A DNA stretch of 64,000 nucleotides from JACJXW01 sp964418125 (GTDB taxonomy: Bacteria; Bacteroidota; Bacteroidia; Chitinophagales; Saprospiraceae): assembly GCA_964418125.1 (NCBI GenBank), contig CAYQKY010000014.1, positions 28,272 to 92,271 on the forward strand. Direction: 5' to 3'. The position numbers were made by a program, and so were the translations under genes. Below are positions 1 to 9,852 of the stretch, in pieces. Position 1 is the first letter of the stretch. Every line of letters begins with the position of its first letter. Below the pieces are notes generated by a model that searched no databases, was not told where the DNA came from, and was given only the letters and a program-made list of their open reading frames with translations.

Positions 1-2
1 AC

Positions 3-2927
3 CTTGCCGAACAGGAAATAGCCCTTTCCGGGGATATCACGCTGGACCTCAAAGACAGCCGCTTTTCCAATATGGAGGGCACCGGCCAGGTGAAGAACTT
101 TTTACTCAAACACAGCCGCCTGGGCGATGTGCGAATCGACTCTGTTTACTTCAGCTCCGAATTCCTCAATGGCGGCAACAAACTCTTTCTGGTAAAGTCG
201 GATATTGCCGACGCCAGCCTGGAAGGCGTATTCGATATTGAACAGGTGCCGGCTGCCTTTATGCAGTACCTGTCCCGCAATTTTCCGGAATTCTTTCAGC
301 GCCTGGGCCTGAAAGCTCCGGAAAAAGAAGTGCGGCCACAAAGTTTTTCCTTTAATGCCGAAATTTTCAATACCAAGAACCTGCTGGCGGTGCTGAATGA
401 AGGGCTGGGCCCCATCCGGGATGCTTCCGTAGAGGGGTATTTCGACAATGTCCGGGACTCCATCTCCGCCTATGTTTATTTGCCGCAGTTCCGGTTTGAT
501 AACATAGAGCTGAACGAAACCGGTATCCTGCTGGAACTGGAACAATCTTACGGCAACATCGACCTTGCGGTCGCCGAGCCGGTACTCAACCAGAAAACTT
601 ACCTTTCTCCTATCAAAGTCCTGGGGTTGCTGGAGCGCGACACCTTTGAAGTAGCCCTGGCCTACGAGTCGGAGGGGATGACCCTGCTGGACAAGCTCAA
701 CCTCAACGCCCGCCTGTTCATGCCGGATACCCTCAACTACCGGGTGGAGTTCAGCCAGTCCAACCTCGTCCTGATGGAAACGCCCTGGCTTATCAACGAC
801 CGCAATTACATTACCTTCCGGAAAGGGCACATCGATACCAAGAATTTCCTGCTGACCAACGGGGAGCGGCAGATCAAGCTGGAAGGGGTGCGAAATAAAG
901 GCCTCAAACTGGGGCTGTACAACTTCGACTTCAGTTTCATCGATGAAGTGTGGGACTATGAGTCCCTGGATTTTGCCGGCCGATTCAACACAATAGCCGA
1001 AGTGGAGAATATTTTTCAAATGTCCGGGATAAAGGCTACCATCCTGGCAGATACCCTCCTGGTCAACGGGGACGACTGGGGCGCCCTGCGGCTGGATGCG
1101 CAGGCCGATAACCTCAAGAGCCCTTTCCATGCTTTTCTTTCCATCACCAAAGATACCTCCCAATTGCTGGCGGAAGGGTCGTTCAACCCCGCTCCCGTCA
1201 TCGAAGGGGACGATATTCCCGAAGAACAGCAGGCCAACTACATCGATTTCAACCTGGATGTTGTAGGGTTTCCGGTGGGCATCGCCGAGTACTGGATCGG
1301 CTCCAGCGTATCGAATACCGTTGGCAGTTTCAACGCCAACCTGCGCATTCACGGTTTTCCCAAAACCTTGCAGCCCAGCGGTTTCATTACCGTCCGGGAC
1401 GGAGCGGTGACGGTCGATTACCTCCAGACCCGTTATTTTTTCAGGGAAGGCCTGATCAGCGTCAACGACTACCTGTTTGACGCCAGCGGGACTATCGTCC
1501 GCGACGAGCTCAACAATACGGCCATCGTAAGGGGCGGGATCACCCACGACCACCTCAAAAACCTGGGCATCGCCGCCCGCCTGGAAACGGATCGCTTCCT
1601 GGCCCTGAATACTAAAAAGGGAGACAACGAGTTATTCTACGGCCGCGCCATCGGAGAGGGAGAGGTCTTGTTCAACGGCCCCTTCGACAAAGTGGACATT
1701 TACGTCAACGCTACCGTTGGCGAGGGTACACGCCTGGTGATACCGGTCAGCGCCGGGGAAGACGCCTCGGAGCTGAGCTTCATCCGGTTCCGGGAACGCC
1801 CGGAAGAAGGGCAGAAAGACAACCTGCAACAAGCGCTTACCGGCACCAACCTGGAGATGGACCTGACCATTACCGAGGAGGCCACCGGCGAGATCGTTTT
1901 CGACGAACAGGCGGGAGACATCATTAAGGGCAACGGCCGCGGCAACATCCGCATCCTGGTGCCCCGCAACGGGGATTTCCTGATGTACGGCGATTATATC
2001 ATCGAGCGGGGAGATTACCTCTTTACCCTCTACAACGTCGTCAATAAGGAGTTCAGCATTAAGAAAGGAGGCGTCATCAGCTGGTCGGGCGACCCCTTCG
2101 AAGCGCAGATCCGCCTGGAGGCAGAGTACGAGGGCCTGTCCACCTCGGTAGCCAACTTCATCCAGGAATACCTTACTGAGGCGCCTGCCGAGGTGCGGAA
2201 CGACGCCAGCAAGGCGACCGACGTCAACCTGACGATGGACCTGCGGGGCGACCTCCTCCAGCCGGTCATCAACTTCGATATCAGCTTCCCCCAGCTCACC
2301 GGGCCCCTGCAGACCCTTACCGACAGCAAACTACGCGTCATCCGGCAGGACCCCAACGAGCTCAACCGGCAGGTGTTCGGCCTCATCGTGGTCGGGCAGT
2401 TCCTGCCGTCCGACCTGGCCATTCAGGGCAGTGAGATCTTCTACAATACCGTTAGTGAGTTCGTCTCCAACCAGCTGTCGCTGTTGCTTACCGAGCTGTT
2501 CTCGGAATTCTTCTCCGACGGCAGCGCCCTGTCCGGCATCGACTTCGACATCGCCTACAACCAGTACCAGGCCGACCTGGGTGAACAGGAAGAGCTGCGG
2601 CGGGGCGACGAATTCCAGGTACGCCTGCGGCAGGAATTCTTCAACGACCGCCTCACCATACAGGTCGGCGGCAATGTCGACATCGGCAACAGCGCCTACA
2701 CCGCCCCCGAGGCCAGCGGCACCTTCGTGGGCAACGACCTGGTGATCGAATACGTCCTCAACCGCGACCGCACCCTCAAGCTACGGGTCTATCAGCGCCT
2801 CGAACCCGACATCGGCGGTGGCAGCCGCCTGGAAGTGGGCACGGGCATCAGCTTCCGCAAGGAGTTTGACAACTTCGGAGAGTTCCTGCGGAGCTTCCGG
2901 AAGGATGGGAAGCGGGTAATGGATTGA
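3..2927 (+). CDS. TamB-like translocation/assembly module (5' end outside window)
   Basis: The frame is open from the first codon at base 3, so the gene begins upstream and only its last 974 residues are seen. The C-terminal half carries the typical DUF490/TamB pattern: long amphipathic beta-strand repeats, an IKGNGRGNIRI-type strand, YGDYIIERGDYLFTLYN, and a MDLRGDLLQPVINFDISFP stretch close to the end. TamB proteins span the periplasm and help insert or supply the outer membrane, in Bacteroidota as very large single-helix-anchored beta-taco proteins. The N-terminal membrane anchor is not in the window. No neighbouring TamA/BamA gene is visible downstream. Confidence in the family is high; the cargo or lipid role is inferred from the family. 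Confidence 0.88.
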   Translation, partial: LAEQEIALSGDITLDLKDSRFSNMEGTGQVKNFLLKHSRLGDVRIDSVYFSSEFLNGGNKLFLVKSDIADASLEGVFDIEQVPAAFMQYLSRNFPEFFQRLGLKAPEKEVRPQSFSFNAEIFNTKNLLAVLNEGLGPIRDASVEGYFDNVRDSISAYVYLPQFRFDNIELNETGILLELEQSYGNIDLAVAEPVLNQKTYLSPIKVLGLLERDTFEVALAYESEGMTLLDKLNLNARLFMPDTLNYRVEFSQSNLVLMETPWLINDRNYITFRKGHIDTKNFLLTNGERQIKLEGVRNKGLKLGLYNFDFSFIDEVWDYESLDFAGRFNTIAEVENIFQMSGIKATILADTLLVNGDDWGALRLDAQADNLKSPFHAFLSITKDTSQLLAEGSFNPAPVIEGDDIPEEQQANYIDFNLDVVGFPVGIAEYWIGSSVSNTVGSFNANLRIHGFPKTLQPSGFITVRDGAVTVDYLQTRYFFREGLISVNDYLFDASGTIVRDELNNTAIVRGGITHDHLKNLGIAARLETDRFLALNTKKGDNELFYGRAIGEGEVLFNGPFDKVDIYVNATVGEGTRLVIPVSAGEDASELSFIRFRERPEEGQKDNLQQALTGTNLEMDLTITEEATGEIVFDEQAGDIIKGNGRGNIRILVPRNGDFLMYGDYIIERGDYLFTLYNVVNKEFSIKKGGVISWSGDPFEAQIRLEAEYEGLSTSVANFIQEYLTEAPAEVRNDASKATDVNLTMDLRGDLLQPVINFDISFPQLTGPLQTLTDSKLRVIRQDPNELNRQVFGLIVVGQFLPSDLAIQGSEIFYNTVSEFVSNQLSLLLTELFSEFFSDGSALSGIDFDIAYNQYQADLGEQEELRRGDEFQVRLRQEFFNDRLTIQVGGNVDIGNSAYTAPEASGTFVGNDLVIEYVLNRDRTLKLRVYQRLEPDIGGGSRLEVGTGISFRKEFDNFGEFLRSFRKDGKRVMD

Positions 2928-2956
2928 GGTGATTGTATGCAGTCGCTTTGGATCGC

Positions 2957-3097
2957 CTAGTCCTTATTGGAAAGGTTTTGCACCAACTCTTTAACGCCCT
3001 CTTTGTCTTCCGCTTCGGCGATCTTCCGGGCCAGTTCCTGGTTGGGGAGCTCGTCCCGGCGGCCGAGGGCGGAGGATAGTTTGTGGAGGATGGACAT
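2957..3097 (-). CDS. Small acidic/basic hypothetical protein (46 aa)
   Basis: A 46-residue protein starting MSILHKLSSALGRRDE and ending in a charged helix (KIAEAEDKEGVKELVQNL). I prefer the ATG at 3097 because the longer reading (to 3190) adds unrelated, low-quality sequence. It is predicted to be soluble and helical, without signal peptide or membrane segment. It lies convergent to the TamB-like gene with a 29-bp gap. I do not recognise a family. It could be a non-coding shadow, but its charged helical composition and clean end argue for a real small gene. Confidence 0.5.
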   Translation of the reverse strand: MSILHKLSSALGRRDELPNQELARKIAEAEDKEGVKELVQNLSNKD

Positions 3098-3215
3098 GGG
3101 AAAGGATTTATTTATATAGATTGAAAAAGGTTCTGGAAAGAGCCACAGTTTCTTTAAGTCGGAGCGCAATCGAAAATTGCACCCCGACAAAATGGGGCCA
3201 GTCTAAATGGAGAAA

Positions 3216-3301
3216 AACACGGATGACGTAGTGTTGATCGTTACTGTTGAAAGTGAAAAGAGAAATCCGCGCAAATCTGCCTGATCCGCGTCATCCGTGT
3301 T
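3216..3301. repeat. Intergenic inverted repeat (13-bp perfect arms)
   Basis: The arms AACACGGATGACG (3216-3228) and its exact reverse complement (3289-3301) flank 60 bp that contain further copies of the word ATCCGCG. The element sits just downstream of the macroglobulin gene's stop. It belongs to a class of word-repeat hairpins seen in several spacers of this window. It could act as a 3' end stabiliser or terminator-like structure, but there is no T-tract. Confidence 0.6.
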
Positions 3302-3309
3302 CTATCATA

Positions 3310-6300
3310 CTATATCTCCCTCGGCGCCGTCACTTCCACCCAGCGCCCCGGCGCGCGGGCACTGATGCTGTTGTCGTACATCGCCGCACAGGAGGTTGCC
3401 GGTAGGTAGAACCGGCCCTGGTAGGCGGCGTTGAGCTGCACGCGGTAGGTATCGGTCTGGCGTTCCTGCAGGCCGAAGAAGGTATTCACCCGGTCGTCCC
3501 GGATGTCCTGATAATCCGGGCGGCTCGGCTGAGCGAAAGCTTCGATGTTATCCATCCGGGTATTGGTGATCTCCCAGCCGGAAGGGAAGATCTGGCTCAG
3601 CGCCAGCTCCCGGTAGGGTATGGGGCGGGTGCCGGGATGGGTGACGCGCACTTCGGCGATGAAATCCGTACCCTGCGGCAGGGCGGCCGGGTCGATGAGG
3701 GCGCCCTGCATGTTCTTGTAGGCCACCTCTATCCGGAGGTCGTTTGAACTGGCCGTTTCCTGCCCGGCCAAGGGCTGCCCGGTGCGGATGACTCGGGTGA
3801 ACAGGGCGCCCTGTCCGGTATTCTTGACTATCACTTCCCGGCGCGATTGTCCCTCCAGCGGGATTTGTATCTGCATGACCGGCTGGCTGGAGCCGGCGTT
3901 GACGGTTTTGCCGTCCTGCACCTGGTAGGTGAAGGCCAGCTTACTCTGCGCGCCTCCCTTACCTACGTACTTGCCGATGGCCAGCAGGGAGAAGGAGATC
4001 TCCTGGGTGCTGCACCAGCGGCTGCTGCTCAGCTCATCGGAGATATATTTCACCAGAGTTGCCGCTCTTTCCCGCTCGCCCATCAGCACCAGCGTTTCCA
4101 GGATCATCGCCCGGTCGCGCAGGCCGGAACCGTAGGTGTAGGAGAGCTCCTGGTACCGGGGCACTTTTGTGTCCAGATTTTTCGTGATGGCCTGAGCCGC
4201 TTCCGGTTTGCCGGCCGAGGCGTAGGCTGCCGCCAGCGTCCAGCTGGCCTGCAGGGTGAGGCCCCTGTATTCGCGCAGGCGGTTCATGGCGGCCATGTCA
4301 GGCTCCTTGGCCAGGGCAAGGGTGTAGAGGCGGTAGGCCTGCATCAGCTCGTAGTTGTTGCGGGAGTAAAAGCCCATTTCTTCCATTTTGGGGTCCCACA
4401 TGCGGGCCGCCTTTTTCTGGAACTGCGTCCATTTTTCCAGCATGGCGGGAGGTATGGTATATCCCAGTGCTTTGGCCTCCAGCAGGAAGTGGCCGGCGTA
4501 GGAGGTCGCCCAGTGGTCGGGCGTATTGCCACCCGGCCAATAGGCGAAACCGCCCTGGCCTACCTGGAACTGCTTCAGCCTGTCGATGGTCGCGTTGATG
4601 TTGCGGGGTATCCTTTCCTTCTGCGCCTCGTCGAGCTCCATCAACTGGTTGACGTAGAGCTGCGGGAAGCCGCCGGAGAGGGTCTGCTCGAGGCAGCCGT
4701 AGGGGTAGCGGAGTACGTACTCCAGGCGTTCGCCCAGGTTGATCGGCGGGATGCTGGAAACCTCCAGGATGGCCTCATTGGTGCCCCGCATGCCGATGGG
4801 CGTGAAGGCAAAGGCATGCGACTGCCCGCCGTCGAGCACTTTGCTGTCCACATCGGTGACGTAGGGGTTGGGGTTGCGCACCTGTATCTCTATTTCCTGT
4901 TTGGCGCTCTGCCCGTCGCCGCTGGCGGTAATGGTGAAGCGGGCTACGCCGACGTTTTCACTGACTTCTATCGGGAAGCTCACCAACCGGTCGCCGGGGC
5001 GGGAGAACTGCACGCTGCGGGAAGCGGCTCCGACCTTCACTAGCCCGCTCTTTTCCTGTACGCTGATGGTGGCGTTCTTCACTTTGTTGTCCATGGCGAA
5101 CACATTGACCGGCAGCTCCAGCTGCTCGCCCGGGCTGAGCACCCGCGGCAGGGTGGCCAGCACCATGAGCGGCTGCCGTACCGGCACGGTCTTTTCGGCA
5201 TTGCCGTAGGCGCCGTTGTCCGCTACTACAACCATGGCCCGCACGGCGCCGACGTAGTTGGGCATGCGGATCTCGTGTTTGGCGGTTTTGCCTTTCTTGA
5301 GCAGGAAGGGCCCCAGGTGCATGGCCACCGGCTCAAAGCGGTTGGCGCGGTCTTCCTGGGCTCCGCGGCGGATCTCGCCGTCGCCGCCGATACTCAGCAG
5401 GCGTTCCAGTTCGGCCCCGTAGGCGCCAAGCACCTGGTCGTAGACGTCCCAGGTGCGTACGCCGAGGGCTTCCTTGGCATAGAAGGCATTCCAGGGGCTC
5501 GGCGTTTCAAAGCGGGTCAGGCCCAGCAGGCCTTCATCGACGATGGCCAGGGTGTAGGCCATGGGCTGGCCTTTGGCTTCGGAGACTTCTACCGTGAAAG
5601 TTTGCTCGGGCTTGAGCTCTTCGGGCATTTTGATCTTCGGCGCCAGGCGGGTGGCCGGGTCTTCCACATTGACCGGGATCACACCGTACATCCGGATGGG
5701 CAGGTCGTTCTTCACCTGGGCGTGGGGCTGGATCATGGCCACGTGGGCGTAGGCGGTTGGCGCCATTTCCGGCTTGGCCTGGAAAGTAAAGGTATTTTCC
5801 CCCTCTTTTGATTCCGCCCAGAAGGACTCCAGCACTTTGGTGCCGTTTTCTACAGTGACCAGCACCTTTCCGGCCTCTCCTTCGGGAAGGGTGAGTTTGA
5901 CCTGTTCGCCGACGTTGTATTTTTCCTTATCCGAGGCAAAGGTGAGCATGGCGGCGGCCTGCCGGTTGGCTTCGTCACCCTCTCCGTACCAGGGATAGCC
6001 GGCGTAGAAGAAATCGCCGGTACAGTGCCCCGTTTCCGTATCGCATACCCGCACCAGGTAGCGCCCCCATTCCTCAGGCGTCACGCCCCATTCGGCCTGG
6101 CCTTTGGCGTTGGTGGAGACTTCCTGTTTCAGCAGTGCATCGTAGTGGGAGCTGCTGTTGAAACGGGAAATGTCGTCATAACCCTGATCCCACCACCAGC
6201 GCCATTCTACCCGGTACAGGCCGACGCTCAGTTGGCGGTTGGCGGCGGGCTTGCCATCCTTATTCAGGGTGGCGAAGCTGATGACGCCCCGCTGGTTGAC

Positions 6301-8907
6301 CTCCAGGCGCTTTTCCCCGTATTTGCTTTCCGGGATGCGGATGCCGGCGTATACCTCGTAAGGGTGGTAGGGCAGGCTGCGGCTGTCGGTACTGAAATCG
6401 CCGCCCCGTTCGAAAACGCGGGTTTTGAAGCTGGCGGTGAGCTTGCCCGGCATGGGCTGCTTGCCCGCCAGGCGGAACTGCAGGCGGGCTTTGCCCTCTG
6501 CATCCAGCGTGCCGTCGAAGACGGTGGCCGGCTGGGACTCGATGGAACGGGCCGGATCGTCAAAAATATAGCCGGAATACCCTTCGAAATTGGTTTTTCC
6601 GGAGCGGAGCTGGGCTTCCACCTTGGCATCCAGGTTGGCGGCGGGAGCGCCGTGCAGCCAGGAGGCGGTAAGGGTGGCATTGAGGGGCTCGTTGGCGGCG
6701 CTCAGTTCTTTGGCGCCAAAATCGAGTTCTATTTTTATCCGGTTGGGCTTTATAGTTTCAATTCGGATGGTTTTCTCGAAGGTGGCGCCTCCCGCTTTGA
6801 CGCTGGCCATCCAGGCGCCGGTGGGGTCGTCCCGGCGGGTGGTGAAGTGTAGCGGGTATATGTAATTGACATTCTGGGCCACCGAGCGGCGTTCCTGCAG
6901 TTGCCCCCGAGGGTCGCGCAGTTCAAAGGTGACCGGGTAGTTGGGCGGCAGTTTCCCGCCCTGGTCCTCCAGGATGAAATCGAGGTAAACGGAATCGCCG
7001 GGGCGCCAGACGCCGCGCTCTCCGTAGAGGAAGCCCTTCAGCCCCTTCTGGGCTACAGCGCCGGAAACATCGAAGCGGCTGAGGGAGAGGGAATTCCCGT
7101 CCTCCAGGCGCAGGTAGCCACGCTGGCCGCCCTGTTCGGCGATCACCACAAAGGGTTTGCGGGGCAGTTCTACCTTTGCCATGCCTTGCCCGTCAGTGGT
7201 GGCTTCGGTAAGCTTTTGCTGCTGGAAGTCATAGAACTGCAGCTTGGCGCCACTGAGCGGCGCGGCAGTCCGCAGGTCGGATACCACCACCATGTAGGAA
7301 TTGTCGGTGCCGCCCTTTGCGATCAGCCCAAGGTTGGAGGCGATCACGTTGCGCTGCACAAAGCGGTCGGCATTGTAGTAGGCAGCCCGGCAGGGGTCTT
7401 CGCGGTGTTCCCAGGAGTAGCCGGAATAGTAGCCGCCAAAGCCGTACCAGTTGTCCATGATGCTTTCGGGCTCCTCCTCTTCTGCCTGGGCTACCGTAAG
7501 CGCAAGGGCTTCGCTTCCTGCCTCTTCTTCATTGCTGCTGCAAAAATAGGTGGAATATTCCGGTCGGAAGCCGATGCGGATCTGGTAGATGGCCTGCCCG
7601 TCCTCCTGAATGAGGTTCCTCAGGTCGAGGGCATAACGCGTCCATTCGGAGGTGCTGGCGTTGGGGTTGAGGTTGAGCAGGGGCACCTTCTTCTGCATGA
7701 TGATGCGCCCGACGCGGTAGAGTTCCTGGTTGCCGTCCAGCTCATTGACCTGCAGGAACTGCAGGATGTTGTTGTGGTGAATCTTGAAGACTTCCACCTC
7801 CACGGCGTTGAGCCCTACGGCTTCGAACGGAAAGATCAGGCCCTCGGAGTTGGGCATGATCACGCCGGAGCCGGCGAGGCGTACCTGCGGCTTTACATCC
7901 TGAATCCTGACGGTCCATTCGCTGGGGTTGCGCATGCGCTTGTCATTGATGTTGCGGACGCCGGCAGCTACCTGTATGGTATGCTCGCCAACGAGGCGGG
8001 AAGTGGGGTAGATCCTTAGCTTATTGCCGTCGATGATGAAGCGGAAATTGGTTCCATAACCTGGGATGCTGACCAATCCTTCCAGAGACTGGGACTCGAG
8101 CAGGGGGTCGGAGAAATGCAGCTGTATATACTGCTCTTCTCCCTGAACGGCTCGTGCGCCTGTAACCTTGAAGTCATCAATGGCGGGGATCGCTACTTCC
8201 CGGCTGTCGCTGCTGCTGACACCCAGCGGCTGGCCGTCCCAGCTGAGTTTAACGGTGGACGCCTGCTCTCCGCGACTGATGCCTTCCACGTAAAAGTAGT
8301 GTTCGGTGCCTTCTGCAGAGTGGGACCAGCGGATGGGTAGTTCCTTCCCTTTTTGCCGGGCGGTGAGGGCCGCCTCTGCAGCTTCGTCTTCTGCCATGTC
8401 TGCAGTGTAGAGAGCCCCCTGTAACTCCTGTTTGCTCAGGTCTTTGGGGTTGGGGGCGCTGATGCCGTCGATGGCGAGTTCGAGGTATTGGCCGCGCGTA
8501 CGGAAATCGAATTCGAAGGAGGAAGCTTCCTCCGGAACATCGGGGATCACCTTTTCAAGGTAAACCGTGGCGACGTATGCCGTGCCGGAGGCCAGCGGTC
8601 CGGAAGGGTCAAAGCGGAGCGTCTGGGCGTCTTCCCAAATAGCAACTCCACTGATACTGGGGGAAAAAGAAATGAGCCGGCTGTCGGCTTCCTGTCCAAT
8701 AGCGTCTTCACCGGCGGCCAGGGTAGCAAACCGAACCCGTATGGGCGCCGCCCGGGAGATGATGCCCGAGGTATATCCGTAAACGTAAGCGCTGACACTC
8801 TCCGGCATCTTCCGGGCGCGTTTTTCTTTGTTACAGGAGGGTAAGGCGATTAAGGCGGTGAGAAAAAAAACCAGTGCGGGAAGAAATGAGAACTTGTTGT
8901 TTGTCAT
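3310..8907 (-). CDS. Alpha-2-macroglobulin family lipoprotein
   Basis: A 1865-residue bacterial alpha-2-macroglobulin (YfhM-like) of the envelope, thought to trap attacking proteases. The start is taken at 8907 (MTNNKFSFLPALVFF), giving a clean lipoprotein signal with lipobox LPSC; eight extra residues upstream are possible. Visible layout: MG-type beta-sandwich domains, a bait/hinge region in the middle, and the thioester domain with the canonical CLEQ motif (Cys1405, Gln1408, in PYGCLEQT). A receptor-binding-like C-terminal domain ends the protein. Homologues in Proteobacteria are usually coupled to pbpC; no pbpC lies next to it here. It is flanked by a small gene and, divergently, by the Lon-N gene. 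Family assignment is firm; the protease-trap role is from the family. Confidence 0.93.
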   Translation of the reverse strand: MTNNKFSFLPALVFFLTALIALPSCNKEKRARKMPESVSAYVYGYTSGIISRAAPIRVRFATLAAGEDAIGQEADSRLISFSPSISGVAIWEDAQTLRFDPSGPLASGTAYVATVYLEKVIPDVPEEASSFEFDFRTRGQYLELAIDGISAPNPKDLSKQELQGALYTADMAEDEAAEAALTARQKGKELPIRWSHSAEGTEHYFYVEGISRGEQASTVKLSWDGQPLGVSSSDSREVAIPAIDDFKVTGARAVQGEEQYIQLHFSDPLLESQSLEGLVSIPGYGTNFRFIIDGNKLRIYPTSRLVGEHTIQVAAGVRNINDKRMRNPSEWTVRIQDVKPQVRLAGSGVIMPNSEGLIFPFEAVGLNAVEVEVFKIHHNNILQFLQVNELDGNQELYRVGRIIMQKKVPLLNLNPNASTSEWTRYALDLRNLIQEDGQAIYQIRIGFRPEYSTYFCSSNEEEAGSEALALTVAQAEEEEPESIMDNWYGFGGYYSGYSWEHREDPCRAAYYNADRFVQRNVIASNLGLIAKGGTDNSYMVVVSDLRTAAPLSGAKLQFYDFQQQKLTEATTDGQGMAKVELPRKPFVVIAEQGGQRGYLRLEDGNSLSLSRFDVSGAVAQKGLKGFLYGERGVWRPGDSVYLDFILEDQGGKLPPNYPVTFELRDPRGQLQERRSVAQNVNYIYPLHFTTRRDDPTGAWMASVKAGGATFEKTIRIETIKPNRIKIELDFGAKELSAANEPLNATLTASWLHGAPAANLDAKVEAQLRSGKTNFEGYSGYIFDDPARSIESQPATVFDGTLDAEGKARLQFRLAGKQPMPGKLTASFKTRVFERGGDFSTDSRSLPYHPYEVYAGIRIPESKYGEKRLEVNQRGVISFATLNKDGKPAANRQLSVGLYRVEWRWWWDQGYDDISRFNSSSHYDALLKQEVSTNAKGQAEWGVTPEEWGRYLVRVCDTETGHCTGDFFYAGYPWYGEGDEANRQAAAMLTFASDKEKYNVGEQVKLTLPEGEAGKVLVTVENGTKVLESFWAESKEGENTFTFQAKPEMAPTAYAHVAMIQPHAQVKNDLPIRMYGVIPVNVEDPATRLAPKIKMPEELKPEQTFTVEVSEAKGQPMAYTLAIVDEGLLGLTRFETPSPWNAFYAKEALGVRTWDVYDQVLGAYGAELERLLSIGGDGEIRRGAQEDRANRFEPVAMHLGPFLLKKGKTAKHEIRMPNYVGAVRAMVVVADNGAYGNAEKTVPVRQPLMVLATLPRVLSPGEQLELPVNVFAMDNKVKNATISVQEKSGLVKVGAASRSVQFSRPGDRLVSFPIEVSENVGVARFTITASGDGQSAKQEIEIQVRNPNPYVTDVDSKVLDGGQSHAFAFTPIGMRGTNEAILEVSSIPPINLGERLEYVLRYPYGCLEQTLSGGFPQLYVNQLMELDEAQKERIPRNINATIDRLKQFQVGQGGFAYWPGGNTPDHWATSYAGHFLLEAKALGYTIPPAMLEKWTQFQKKAARMWDPKMEEMGFYSRNNYELMQAYRLYTLALAKEPDMAAMNRLREYRGLTLQASWTLAAAYASAGKPEAAQAITKNLDTKVPRYQELSYTYGSGLRDRAMILETLVLMGERERAATLVKYISDELSSSRWCSTQEISFSLLAIGKYVGKGGAQSKLAFTYQVQDGKTVNAGSSQPVMQIQIPLEGQSRREVIVKNTGQGALFTRVIRTGQPLAGQETASSNDLRIEVAYKNMQGALIDPAALPQGTDFIAEVRVTHPGTRPIPYRELALSQIFPSGWEITNTRMDNIEAFAQPSRPDYQDIRDDRVNTFFGLQERQTDTYRVQLNAAYQGRFYLPATSCAAMYDNSISARAPGRWVEVTAPREI

Positions 8908-9118
8908 AGTTTTGGAATTTAGCGGCTCCATCTGGAAATAGAACGGGGATTTCGCAACCCTGTTCTATCCCCCTTGTTAGAAATGTGGGTACAAGGTAAG
9001 TGCTTCCAGCCTACCATTCAAGTGCTGGAGGAAAGGATTTTCGATATGTGGCGGGTGACGGGTAACTTGTGAAACAAAAGCCATAGGCTGCACAAAGATC
9101 GCGGCTTTTACCGTACAC

Positions 9119-9157
9119 ATCACCCATCAAAAATCACCCATCAAAAATCAAAAATTG
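9119..9157. repeat. Short tandem repeat upstream of Lon-N gene
   Basis: Two perfect copies of the 14-bp unit ATCACCCATCAAAA (9119-9132, 9133-9146) are followed by a partial third copy, immediately before the ATG at 9166. The opposite-sense word GGGTGACGGGT occurs about 70 bp upstream, so the spacer can fold weakly. No promoter could be assigned confidently. Confidence 0.6.
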
Positions 9158-9165
9158 AATGCTGT

Positions 9166-9801
9166 ATGGATAAACTGTTGCCTATGTTTCCTCTCCAACT
9201 GGTGGTTTTTCCCGGCGAAAACCTCAACCTGCACATATTTGAGCCCCGCTACAAGCAGCTGGTCAAAGAGTGTGAGGAGGAAGGCATCACCTTCGGCATT
9301 CCCGCCTATATCGATGGCAAGGTGATGGTTGTTGGCACAGAGATCAAACTGTTGAGTATCGAAAAGCGCTATTCCAACGGAGAGATGGACATCAAGACGC
9401 AGGGTGTGGGATTGTTCTCCATCAAAGAATTCTATCGTACCGCTCCCAAAAAGTTATATTCCGCTGCTGATATCAAACACCTCCCCCACGATACCGAAGG
9501 TGATGTAGTAGCCAACACCCAGATCCTGGAGCTGGTGGAAGAACTGTTCAGCCTGATGAACATCAAGAAAAGCGTTCCTTCCGACCCTGCAGCGTTCGTC
9601 ACCTACGACCTGGCCCACCATGTCGGCTTTTCCCTGGAGCAGGAGTACCAGTTCCTCTGCGTGACAGATGAACGCAGCCGCCAGGAATTCATGCGCATGC
9701 ACCTGGAAAAGCTGATACCGATCGTAAAAGAGATGGAAAACCTGCGCAAGCGGGCAGAGATGAACGGGCATTTTAAGAATATCATTCCACCCTCCATATA
9801 G
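9166..9801 (+). CDS. LON peptidase substrate-binding (Lon-N) domain protein
   Basis: A 211-residue stand-alone Lon N-terminal-domain protein. The N-terminus MDKLLPMFPLQLVVFPGENLNLHIFEPRYKQL matches the Lon substrate-binding fold (P-L-x-V-x-FPG, then L-x-IFEPRY). The AAA+ and protease domains of Lon are absent, so it is not itself a protease. The C-terminal helical half (residues about 120-200) resembles the helical bundle following the PUA-like fold. Stand-alone Lon-N proteins are widespread, and their partner is not established. It is monocistronic by layout, convergent with the suf operon's last gene. Confidence 0.88.
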   Translation: MDKLLPMFPLQLVVFPGENLNLHIFEPRYKQLVKECEEEGITFGIPAYIDGKVMVVGTEIKLLSIEKRYSNGEMDIKTQGVGLFSIKEFYRTAPKKLYSAADIKHLPHDTEGDVVANTQILELVEELFSLMNIKKSVPSDPAAFVTYDLAHHVGFSLEQEYQFLCVTDERSRQEFMRMHLEKLIPIVKEMENLRKRAEMNGHFKNIIPPSI

Positions 9802-9852
9802 TAAGTGAAGATGGCTATCGCCCGGCTAACTGCGAATTGCAGCCCCTGCCAC

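Noticed and set aside
3847..5043. 398-codon plus-strand frame inside the macroglobulin gene
   Set aside because: It opposes the thioester domain coding region and shows no protein family features.
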